7,356 nt of DNA. Origin: Flavobacteriales bacterium UBA5871 (GTDB lineage Bacteria > Bacteroidota > Bacteroidia > Flavobacteriales_D > Crocinitomicaceae). A program made the position numbers and the translations under genes. Positions 1 through 5,362 of the stretch are shown here, one piece after another. The number at the start of each line of letters is the position of its first letter. Position 1 is the stretch's first letter. The notes below the pieces were generated by a model. It was given only the letters and a program-made list of their open reading frames with translations, ran no database searches and was not told the DNA's origin. The stretch is from contig DJFN01000250.1 of the NCBI GenBank assembly GCA_002432085.1, forward strand, positions 10,235 to 17,590. The letters are read 5' to 3'.

Positions 1-536
1 GCTTCCGGCAGCGGATAGGTTCCCTCCTGCTCGATGGGATTTTGCGTGGCCATCACGAGGAACGGCGTTGGCAATTTATACGATGTGTCGCCGATCGTGA
101 TCTGACGCTCCTGCATGGCTTCCAGCAAGGCACTCTGCACTTTGGCGGGCGCACGGTTGATCTCATCGGCGAGAATGAAATTGGCGAAGATCGGTCCTTT
201 TTTCACCGTAAACTGCTCCGACTTCTGCTGGTAGATCATCGTACCGGTAATATCGGCCGGAAGCAGATCGGGTGTAAACTGAATACGGGCGAAATCGGCG
301 TGAATGGCCTGCGACAGTGTACGAATAGCCAATGTTTTCGCCAATCCGGGAACGCCTTCCAGCAATACGTGGCCGTCGGCCAGCAACGCGATCAGGAGGT
401 TTTTCACCATGTTTTCCTGACCAACGATCACTTTCCCGATTTCCCTGCGCAATTGCTCGAATTTGACGGCTTCTTCCTTGATAGAACCCGAAAGCACCTG
501 AAGTTGTTCAGATGGTGTAAGCGAAGATGTTGACAT
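1..536 (-). CDS. MoxR-family AAA+ ATPase, N-terminal part (runs off left edge)
   Basis: This is a MoxR-type AAA+ ATPase, a family of chaperone-like ATPases that usually act with VWA-domain or DUF58 partners encoded beside them. About 178 residues are visible, starting at the ATG read at 536-534. A short polar leader is followed by the AAA core. Walker A is GVPGLAKT (61-68), Walker B is ILADE (121-125) followed by INRAP, and the sensor-1 motif ATQNP (163-167) is followed by the family-typical [11 protein letters not shown]. The spacing and motifs match MoxR rather than other AAA+ groups. The C-terminal lid domain lies outside the window, so partner genes, if present, would be to the left. There is no Shine-Dalgarno sequence. 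A near-consensus -7 box lies about 30 nt upstream. The family call is secure; the cellular role cannot be told from this fragment. Confidence 0.95.
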   Translation of the reverse strand, partial: MSTSSLTPSEQLQVLSGSIKEEAVKFEQLRREIGKVIVGQENMVKNLLIALLADGHVLLEGVPGLAKTLAIRTLSQAIHADFARIQFTPDLLPADITGTMIYQQKSEQFTVKKGPIFANFILADEINRAPAKVQSALLEAMQERQITIGDTSYKLPTPFLVMATQNPIEQEGTYPLPE

Positions 537-567
537 TTCGTCTGTATTAGTGTTGTGTACGGTTTCC

Positions 568-575
568 CGAAGATA
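568..575 (-). promoter_or_regulatory. Possible -7 box for the MoxR gene
   Basis: Read on the minus strand this is TATCTTCG, one mismatch from the Bacteroidota -7 consensus TAnnTTTG. It lies 31 nt before the MoxR ATG. A T-rich stretch sits where a -33 element would be, but there is no clear TTG. Confidence 0.35.
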
Positions 576-661
576 CATATTGGACCGTTGAAAACCGATC
601 CGTGCTTTATAGTTTATCCACGGGGAACGTTGCAAAAATGAAAAACAATGCCCCGAACGGC

Positions 662-692
662 TTGCAGGTGCTGTTAATTTATGTTAACATTG
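662..692 (+). promoter_or_regulatory. Possible promoter of the zinc-ribbon gene
   Basis: A TTG at 662-664 is followed after 20 nt by TAACATTG at 685-692, which differs from TAnnTTTG at one position. The spacing suits the -33/-7 layout of Bacteroidota. The start codon follows 31 nt downstream. It is divergent from the MoxR gene. Confidence 0.35.
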
Positions 693-723
693 TTTTCCGC
701 TATACACTGAAAATGAGCTAACC

Positions 724-1086
724 ATGAATGTACGCGAATGCCATGAATGCAATCAGAAGATCTCGGGAAGGAAGGACCAGAAGTTCTGTTCGGACTATTG
801 CCGCAATACCTTTAACAATCGCCTGAATGAAGACAGCACGAATTACATGCGCCGGATCAACAACATTTTACGCAAGAACCGCCGCATCCTCGTTCGGCTG
901 AATCCGGCCGGCAAACGCACTGTGGATGCCATTACGCTGGCGGAAGAAGGCTTCAACTTCCATTACTTCACGAACACGTATACCACGCAAAAAGGAAGCA
1001 CCTATTTTTTCTGCTACGACCAGGGCTATTTAAGAACGGAGAACGAGCAGTATATGCTGGTGCAGAAACAGGACTATGTCAAGTAA
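724..1086 (+). CDS. Small zinc-ribbon protein, conserved-hypothetical type
   Basis: This encodes a 120-aa soluble protein of unknown role. The N-terminus carries a four-cysteine zinc-finger pattern: C6-x2-C9 and C22-x3-C26, the second pair in the context FCSDYCRNTFNN. This resembles the short zinc ribbons of the DUF2116-like type. A basic segment follows (about 43-66, rich in Arg, Lys and Asn), which would suit nucleic-acid contact. The C-terminal half (about 67-120) is aromatic-rich and looks like a small beta fold. There is no signal peptide or membrane segment. The ATG at 724 is the only sensible start because the cysteine pair begins at residue 6. The gene is divergent from the MoxR gene and stands alone on its strand; its TAA stop lies right next to a heptamer repeat array. 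Zinc binding is inferred from the cysteines; the function is not known. Confidence 0.85.
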   Translation: MNVRECHECNQKISGRKDQKFCSDYCRNTFNNRLNEDSTNYMRRINNILRKNRRILVRLNPAGKRTVDAITLAEEGFNFHYFTNTYTTQKGSTYFFCYDQGYLRTENEQYMLVQKQDYVK

Positions 1087-1089
1087 TGG

Positions 1090-1193
1090 ACAATTGACAT
1101 TGGACAATTGACAATTGGTGTCAGCAAATGAGAATAGAAAACCAACAGCCCGAAGGGCTAATTGTGCATTGTCAATTGTGAATTGTCAATTGA
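1090..1193. repeat. Inverted heptamer-repeat array A (CAATTGT family)
   Basis: The left arm (1090-1117) is four contiguous heptamers close to ACAATTG. The right arm (1159-1193) is five contiguous heptamers close to the complement, CAATTGT. The outer four units on each side pair at 22 of 28 positions, so the transcript of either strand could fold into a long imperfect hairpin. The spacer (1118-1158) holds a small perfect hairpin, AGCCC-GAA-GGGCT (1147-1159). The array fills the gap between two convergent stop codons: it begins 3 nt after the zinc-ribbon TAA and ends directly at the TGA of the 123-aa gene. It may act as a bidirectional terminator or mRNA end-stabiliser, although no U-tract follows. 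It resembles in style the STRR heptamer repeats of cyanobacteria. Confidence 0.8.
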
Positions 1194-1565
1194 TCAGAGG
1201 ATCCACTTCTCCTTAAAAATCTCCAGCTTCGGATGATCTTTCAGGCTTTCGGAGCCGAGGAACAGCACTTTTTTGCATTTGGTGCGATCAAAGAAGAGGG
1301 AAAGATGCGAGAGCGCCACGTTCATGGTTCCGCTAAGATCGATCTTGTGCATTCCAACCTGACGGTTTTCGAAGAGATCGCGGAGCTCGGCAACAGATTT
1401 ATCGAAGTTGTGGTTGTCATGGAACAACACTACGCCATCGATGTACTCAATCTGGGAATCGTCAAATGGAGCCGTAACCAAACCACGGTCTGTTAACGAA
1501 GGGCGAATAGAGGCTGCGAAAGCCGTTTTTTCCTGTAAGTATATGGTACTGTCGTGCGGTGTCAT
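1194..1565 (-). CDS. Hypothetical protein, 123 aa, alpha/beta type
   Basis: I do not recognise this protein. The pattern suggests a small soluble alpha/beta fold: a hydrophobic strand GVVLFHD (44-50), a charged helix (about 54-67), a second strand around MHKIDLSG (72-79), a helix (80-92), a third strand KVLFLGS (99-105) and a C-terminal amphipathic helix ending in KEKWIL. There is one cysteine (C97), no signal peptide and no membrane segment. The ATG at 1565 is chosen over an in-frame TTG 18 codons upstream because that TTG is the end of a perfect -7 promoter box. The gene lies 133 nt downstream of speA on the same strand, with its own promoter, so a link to polyamine synthesis is only a guess from position. 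It converges with the zinc-ribbon gene across repeat array A. Confidence 0.75.
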   Translation of the reverse strand: MTPHDSTIYLQEKTAFAASIRPSLTDRGLVTAPFDDSQIEYIDGVVLFHDNHNFDKSVAELRDLFENRQVGMHKIDLSGTMNVALSHLSLFFDRTKCKKVLFLGSESLKDHPKLEIFKEKWIL

Positions 1566-1616
1566 ATGCCAACGGCAAATTTTAACTGTTTGGTCTCGGA
1601 AGATTAATGTGTGGTG

Positions 1617-1624
1617 CAAAAATA
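1617..1624 (-). promoter_or_regulatory. -7 promoter box for the 123-aa gene
   Basis: Read on the minus strand this is TATTTTTG followed by CAC, a perfect TAnnTTTG. It lies 51 nt upstream of the ATG at 1565, giving a leader of roughly 45 nt. No good -33 TTG is seen. Confidence 0.5.
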
Positions 1625-1698
1625 GTGCTTTCTTCAGGCTTCGTTACAGCATCGGGTTAAAATTTATCAACGTTTCGCTAATAAAACGATTTAGCCGC

Positions 1699-3096
1699 CT
1701 ATCGATAGCCCAGGATTCGCAGGTAATCGTCTGCTGTTTGCTCTTCCGAGAACAATTCCGTGTGGATTTTCCCTTCATCGTCCCTGCGGATCAGCACGTG
1801 TTTCGGCTCCGGAATCAGGCAGTGTTTCAGTCCGCCGAATCCTCCGATCGTTTCCTGGTACGCGCCCGTGTTGAAGAATCCGATGAAAAGCGGCTTGCTC
1901 TTGTCGAATTTCGGCAGGTAAATCGCGTTCGAGTGCTGCTCGGAGTTGTAATAATCGTCGCTGTCACAGGTCAGGCCACCCAGCAGTACGCGCTCGTAGT
2001 CGTCGTTCCAGCGGTTGATCGGCAGCATGATGAAACGCTGGTTGATCGCCCACGTATCCGGCAGGTTGGTCATGAACGAGCTGTCGATCATGTTCCATTT
2101 CTCACGGTCGTTCTGCTGTTTCTGGTGCAGCACGTTGAAGATCGCTCCACCACTTTCACCCACGGTAAACGAACCGAATTCGGTGAAAATGTTCGGCTCG
2201 GGAATGTCGTTATCGGTGCAGACGCGCTTCACCTGCATAAGGATCTCGCGCACCATGTAGGCGTAGTCGTAATCGAACGCCAGCGATTTCTTGATCGGGA
2301 AGCCGCCGCCAATGTTCAGCGAGTCGAGCGTCGGACACACTTTCTTCAGATCGGAATAGATCCGGAGACATTTCGTCAATTCGTTCCAGTAGTACGCCGT
2401 ATCGTTGATCCCGGTGTTGATGAAGAAGTGCAGCATCTTGATCTCCACGCGTGGATTGTCCTGGATGAACGCCTTATAGAATGGCACGATCTCACGGTAA
2501 CGAATGCCCAGACGCGAGGTATAGAACTCAAACTTCGGCTCTTCCTCGGATGCGATCCGGATACCGATCTTGATGTTGTTGCTTTGCGAAGCCGCCAGCA
2601 GCTCGTGAATTTCCGTTGTGTTGTCCACCACCGGGATCACGTTCAGCTGACCACCATCGATGATATCGGCGATATTCCGGATGTATTTCGGCGGCTTGAA
2701 CCCGTTGCAGATCACAAAGCTTCCTTCCTTCAGCTTGCCCGTTTCGAGCAGGTTTTTCACGATATCGATATCGAAAGCCGAAGACGTTTCGATGTGCACA
2801 TCGTTTTTGAGCACCTCATCGAGCACGAAGGAAAAATGCGAACTTTTCGTACAGTAGGAATAAAAATACGAGCCGGAATAACCGAGGTTGTTCATTGCTT
2901 CGCGGAACCAGAACTTCGCCCTCTGGATGTTGTTTGAAATCTGGGGCAGGTAATTGAATTTCAACGGTGTTCCGTACTCCTCGATCAGGCGCATCAGATC
3001 GATCCCGTGAAAGATCAAACGATCTTCGCGCAGGTTGAATTCGTCCTGCGGAAAGTCGAACGTCTGATCGATAAGGTCAATGTATTTGGTTCTCAT
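1699..3096 (-). CDS. speA: Arginine decarboxylase, PLP-dependent, Bacteroidota short form
   Basis: This enzyme converts arginine to agmatine and CO2, the first step of the agmatine route to polyamines, in the cytoplasm. It is a fold-type III (alanine racemase-like) PLP decarboxylase. The barrel domain begins around residue 45. The PLP lysine is K84 in the motif YSYCTKSS, the phosphate-binding glycine loop is IGGGFP (262-267), and TEFGSFTVGESG (305-316) stands where related enzymes have an EPGR-type motif. The C-terminal beta domain carries the active-site LTCDSDD (375-381), with C377 as the conserved cysteine of the partner subunit's active site. The length of 465 aa is well below the ~630-660 aa of enterobacterial SpeA; such shorter forms are usual in Bacteroidota. 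The substrate call rests on overall resemblance to that group; a related diamino-acid decarboxylase is the main alternative. The ATG at 3096 follows a perfect -7 box and a leader hairpin. The stop is TAG. Confidence 0.88.
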   Translation of the reverse strand: MRTKYIDLIDQTFDFPQDEFNLREDRLIFHGIDLMRLIEEYGTPLKFNYLPQISNNIQRAKFWFREAMNNLGYSGSYFYSYCTKSSHFSFVLDEVLKNDVHIETSSAFDIDIVKNLLETGKLKEGSFVICNGFKPPKYIRNIADIIDGGQLNVIPVVDNTTEIHELLAASQSNNIKIGIRIASEEEPKFEFYTSRLGIRYREIVPFYKAFIQDNPRVEIKMLHFFINTGINDTAYYWNELTKCLRIYSDLKKVCPTLDSLNIGGGFPIKKSLAFDYDYAYMVREILMQVKRVCTDNDIPEPNIFTEFGSFTVGESGGAIFNVLHQKQQNDREKWNMIDSSFMTNLPDTWAINQRFIMLPINRWNDDYERVLLGGLTCDSDDYYNSEQHSNAIYLPKFDKSKPLFIGFFNTGAYQETIGGFGGLKHCLIPEPKHVLIRRDDEGKIHTELFSEEQTADDYLRILGYR

Positions 3097-3133
3097 TCCT
3101 CGTCTTCCGTGTCAGCTCTTGTTTTTTAGAAAC

Positions 3134-3150
3134 CTTGCCTTTGCGGCAAG
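3134..3150 (-). promoter_or_regulatory. Hairpin at the predicted 5' end of the speA leader
   Basis: On the minus strand CTTGCC pairs perfectly with GGCAAG around the loop GCAAA. The stem starts 6 nt after the -7 box, so it would sit at the very 5' end of the speA mRNA, with about 37 nt left before the ATG. Stabilisation or translational control are both possible; the sequence shows only the stem. Confidence 0.4.
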
Positions 3151-3156
3151 CAAGTG

Positions 3157-3164
3157 CAAATGTA
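3157..3164 (-). promoter_or_regulatory. -7 promoter box for speA
   Basis: Read on the minus strand this is TACATTTG followed by CAC, a perfect TAnnTTTG, 60 nt upstream of the speA ATG. No clear TTG is seen at -33. It gives speA its own transcript, separate from the upstream ArsC-like gene. Confidence 0.5.
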
Positions 3165-3246
3165 CGGAATCGTGTGACTTAAGGGGCGTTTTTTGAATTT
3201 TTGCGGAAAAAGCAAGATTTGGTCGCCGTATCCGGAAAGGAAACGG

Positions 3247-3606
3247 TTAATCAACAGCGGAATTGACAAGGTCTACGATCAACGAAGCCGGTCTTCCGAT
3301 CACCGCCCTGTTGCCTTTCACTACAATCGGACGCTGGATCAGCTCGGGATATTTTACCATGATGCGGATCCATTCCTTCCCGTAGATTTTCCGGTGAGCG
3401 AAACGCTGCTTGTACACATCTTCGTTGGTTCGAACGAGCTCTTTCGGTTTGATACCAAGCAGGTTGATGAGCTCTGTCAGGCTTTCTTCCGTGAACGGAT
3501 TTTTCATGTACTCCACGATCTCGAAATCGTTGCCCAGGTTTTCCAGCTCGCACAAGCCATCGCGGCTTTTGGAACACATGGTGTTGTGGTAAATAATCGC
3601 TTTCAT
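3247..3606 (-). CDS. arsC: ArsC-family reductase (arsenate reductase, glutaredoxin type)
   Basis: This is a 119-aa thioredoxin-fold protein of the ArsC/Spx/YffB family. The catalytic cysteine is C11 in the motif MCSKSR. The anion-binding arginines of plasmid ArsC (R60, R94, R107) have counterparts here: R60 in LVRTNE, R92 in QRPIVV and R105 in IGRP. This supports a true ArsC-type active site rather than Spx, which has a CxxC motif. The usual NPRC before the catalytic cysteine is NTMC here. The gene starts at the ATG at 3606, right against repeat array B, 64 nt after prfB. No promoter box is seen, so it probably relies on read-through from prfB. No arsenic transporter or ArsR regulator is nearby, so its natural substrate may not be arsenate; many stand-alone members remain untested. 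An overlapping frame in the same region is an artefact. Confidence 0.85.
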   Translation of the reverse strand: MKAIIYHNTMCSKSRDGLCELENLGNDFEIVEYMKNPFTEESLTELINLLGIKPKELVRTNEDVYKQRFAHRKIYGKEWIRIMVKYPELIQRPIVVKGNRAVIGRPASLIVDLVNSAVD

Positions 3607-3607
3607 T

Positions 3608-3673
3608 CAATTATCAATGCGCAATTATGAATTATGAATATCTTGCTAATTCATAATTGATAATTCATCATTA
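3608..3673. repeat. Inverted heptamer-repeat array B (CAATTAT family)
   Basis: The left arm (3608-3642) is five contiguous heptamers close to CAATTAT. The right arm (3646-3673) is four contiguous heptamers close to the complement, ATAATTG. The core arms 3623-3639 and 3649-3665 pair at 16 of 17 positions around a 9-nt loop. The unit differs from that of array A by one base (CAATTRT overall), and the arms are in the opposite order. The array occupies the whole gap between prfB and the ArsC-like gene: it starts 1 nt from the ArsC ATG, and its last heptamer contains the prfB stop codon. On the mRNA it would form an AU-rich hairpin between two co-directional genes. Confidence 0.8.
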
Positions 3674-4753
3674 GCTTCCGTAGGTCATCAGGTACGACTT
3701 CAAAAATTCGTTGAGCTCGCCATCGAGTACTTTATCCGGATCGTTGACCGTGTAATCCGTGCGGTGATCTTTCACGCGGCGATCGTCCATGACATAGCTT
3801 CGGATCTGGGAACCCCATTCGATCTTTTTTTTGCCCGCTTCGATCTGTTCACGCGATTCGGCACGCTTACGCAATTCGATCTCGTAGAGCTGTGAACGAA
3901 GCAACTGCATCGCTTTTTCCTTGCTGGCCAGCTGCGAGCGCGATTCCGAGTTTTCGATAATGATTCCCGAAGGCGCATGTCGCAAACGAACGGCCGTTTC
4001 GACTTTGTTCACGTTCTGACCGCCGGCACCACCCGAGCGGAAGGTTTCAAACGTGATATCTGCAGGATTGACATAGATTTCGATCGTGTCGTCGACAGAA
4101 GGGTAGACATATACCGACGCGAACGACGTCATACGTTTTCCCTGGGAGTTATACGGACTCACGCGCACCAGGCGGTGAATGCCGTTTTCGCCTTTCAGAT
4201 AACCGAACGCAAATTCGCCTTCGATTTCCAGCGTAACGGTTTTGATTCCGGCCACATCGCCTTCCTGGAAGTTGAGCTCTTTAACCTTGTAGCGGTTTTT
4301 CTCCGCCCACATGATGTACATCCGCATCAGCATGGACGCCCAGTCGCACGCTTCCGTTCCACCAGCACCGGCCGTGATCTGTAAGACCGCGCTCAGCGCA
4401 TCTTCTTCACCGGAAAGCATGTTTTTGAGCTCTACTTCATCGATCTGCTGAATAAGCTTTGCGTAGGCTTCGTCCACTTCTTCTTCGGTCGCGGCTTCTT
4501 CCTTTACGAAATCCATGAGCACTTCCAGATCATCGAGCTGACTTTTGAGCGCCGTATAGGATTCTATCCAGTATTTCAGCGAACGGATCACTTTCATATC
4601 TGCCTCGGCCTTTTTCGGGTCGTCCCAGAAGCCCGGATCCTGTGCTTTCAGCTCATTTTCCTTCAGCTCCATCTGTTTCTCCGGAATTTTCAAATAGCTC
4701 GCGATCGCTTCGATGCGCTGACCCATTGCCTTGAATTGCTCAGTCGTAATCAT
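3671..4753 (-). CDS. prfB: Peptide chain release factor 2
   Basis: RF2 recognises UGA and UAA stop codons in the ribosomal A site and triggers release of the finished peptide. The 360-aa protein is full length (E. coli RF2 is 365 aa). An N-terminal coiled domain (about 1-115) is followed by the conserved [15 protein letters not shown] (128-142). The stop-recognition tripeptide is SPY at 199-201 where E. coli has SPF. The catalytic GGQ (244-246) lies in [18 protein letters not shown]. The conserved WGSQIRSYV (313-321) follows. The frame is open throughout. The N-terminal stretch SYLKIPEKQ, which aligns with the E. coli frameshift point, contains no in-frame UGA, so this prfB lacks the usual programmed +1 frameshift. 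The ATG at 4753 lies 4 nt after a perfect -7 box, suggesting a leaderless mRNA. Its stop codon is TAA, inside repeat array B. Confidence 0.97.
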   Translation of the reverse strand: MITTEQFKAMGQRIEAIASYLKIPEKQMELKENELKAQDPGFWDDPKKAEADMKVIRSLKYWIESYTALKSQLDDLEVLMDFVKEEAATEEEVDEAYAKLIQQIDEVELKNMLSGEEDALSAVLQITAGAGGTEACDWASMLMRMYIMWAEKNRYKVKELNFQEGDVAGIKTVTLEIEGEFAFGYLKGENGIHRLVRVSPYNSQGKRMTSFASVYVYPSVDDTIEIYVNPADITFETFRSGGAGGQNVNKVETAVRLRHAPSGIIIENSESRSQLASKEKAMQLLRSQLYEIELRKRAESREQIEAGKKKIEWGSQIRSYVMDDRRVKDHRTDYTVNDPDKVLDGELNEFLKSYLMTYGS

Positions 4754-4757
4754 GGTG

Positions 4758-4765
4758 CAAAATTA
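4758..4765 (-). promoter_or_regulatory. -7 promoter box for prfB
   Basis: Read on the minus strand this is TAATTTTG followed by CACC and then the prfB ATG. It is a perfect TAnnTTTG. A TTCG 19 nt upstream is a partial match to the -33 TTG. With only 4 nt between box and ATG, transcription would start at or next to the start codon. Confidence 0.55.
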
Positions 4766-4805
4766 GCAGATTCCTTTCAGTAAACGAATAGTGCGATCGT
4801 TTACG

Positions 4806-4836
4806 AAAAAGGGCCGCCCATTCCGGAACAGCCCTT
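4806..4836 (-). terminator. Intrinsic terminator of the KGG-domain gene
   Basis: On the minus strand AAGGGC pairs with GCCCTT around a 16-nt loop that holds the palindrome TTCCGGAA, and a T-run follows. It starts 18 nt after the KGG gene stop and separates that gene from the prfB promoter. Confidence 0.65.
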
Positions 4837-4854
4837 CAGCATCATTTTGTTCTG

Positions 4855-5169
4855 TTAGCGGTTTCCACCGCGGTTCCCCTGGTTTCCGCTTTGGCCACCT
4901 TGATTGCCGCTACGGCTTTCCTGATCGCTTTGGCTGCCACCGCGATTGCCTCCACCGGATGATTCGCCGCCTTTGCGGGAAATGTCACGCTGCTTTTCTT
5001 CGTCCATGGAAGCAAATCCACGGTTGGAAGTGCTGCCTTGCATTCCACCCTGATTCTCCTGGTTGCCTTGATTTCCCTGGTTACCGCGATTTTCACCCTG
5101 ATTGCCTTGATTTCCTTGATTGCCCTGGTTACCACCCTGGTTCCCCTGGCCTTGATTTTTTTCTGCCAT
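4855..5169 (-). CDS. KGG-domain protein with Gly/Asn/Gln low-complexity regions
   Basis: This is a 104-aa, highly polar and almost certainly disordered protein. It has three parts. Residues 4-45 are repeats of the triplet NQG and variants (NQGG, ENRG, NQEN). Residues 50-70 form a KGG module, RGFASMDEEKQRDISRKGG, like the short stress-induced KGG/YciG and con-10 proteins. Residues 72-104 are Gly/Ser/Asn/Gln/Arg-rich, again with NQG units. There is no signal peptide, cysteine or membrane segment. The repeat codons vary (AAT/AAC, CAA/CAG, and GGA/GGC/GGT/GGG), which suggests the protein sequence is maintained rather than being recent DNA slippage. KGG proteins are linked to general stress and desiccation responses in other bacteria; the role here is inferred from that. 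It is a single-gene unit, with terminators on both sides and no recognisable TAnnTTTG box in the 193 nt upstream, which may mean a different sigma factor. Confidence 0.85.
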   Translation of the reverse strand: MAEKNQGQGNQGGNQGNQGNQGNQGENRGNQGNQGNQENQGGMQGSTSNRGFASMDEEKQRDISRKGGESSGGGNRGGSQSDQESRSGNQGGQSGNQGNRGGNR

Positions 5170-5306
5170 GACTGTTGAATTTTAAAGTTTCCTGCAAGTT
5201 CGGAAGCTCGAAGCCAGGCTGCATTACAGAATTCGTGGTTTCATTGCAAGATTCACAGGCTTGGCGTTAAGGTTCCTAAAAGACAACAGCGACGGAATCC
5301 GGAAAG

Positions 5307-5336
5307 TAAAAAACTCCACCCGGTTAAGGATGGAGT
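5307..5336 (-). terminator. Intrinsic terminator of the persulfide dioxygenase gene
   Basis: On the minus strand ACTCCATCC pairs with GGGTGGAGT (nine pairs, one of them T-G wobble) around the 6-nt loop TTAACC, directly followed by a run of Ts. It begins 26 nt after the stop codon of the upstream gene and is a textbook rho-independent terminator. Confidence 0.85.
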
Positions 5337-5362
5337 CAGCTATATTTTTTAGAAAAAAGGGC

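Noticed and set aside
42..533. Open frame on the plus strand at the left edge
   Set aside because: It is antisense to the MoxR ATPase, whose Walker A, Walker B and sensor-1 motifs are read on the minus strand.
1147..1159. Perfect hairpin AGCCC-GAA-GGGCT as an intrinsic terminator for the zinc-ribbon gene
   Set aside because: The stem is only 5 bp and no T-run follows on either strand. It is recorded as part of repeat array A.
1566..1619. N-terminal extension of the 123-aa protein starting from TTG at 1619
   Set aside because: The TTG is the last part of a perfect TAnnTTTG promoter box, so it would lie upstream of the transcript. The ATG at 1565 is the better start.
1408..2937. Long open frame on the plus strand opposite speA (about 500 codons)
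   Set aside because: It runs antisense to a well-supported arginine decarboxylase with all its motifs. Its translation is rich in Arg, Val, His and Asp with no recognisable domain, as expected from the reverse complement of biased codons.
4791..5171. Plus-strand open frame opposite the KGG gene, rich in Gly, Pro, Cys, His and Asp
   Set aside because: It is the antisense reading of the NQG/KGG repeats; the minus strand holds the recognisable KGG module and a terminator.
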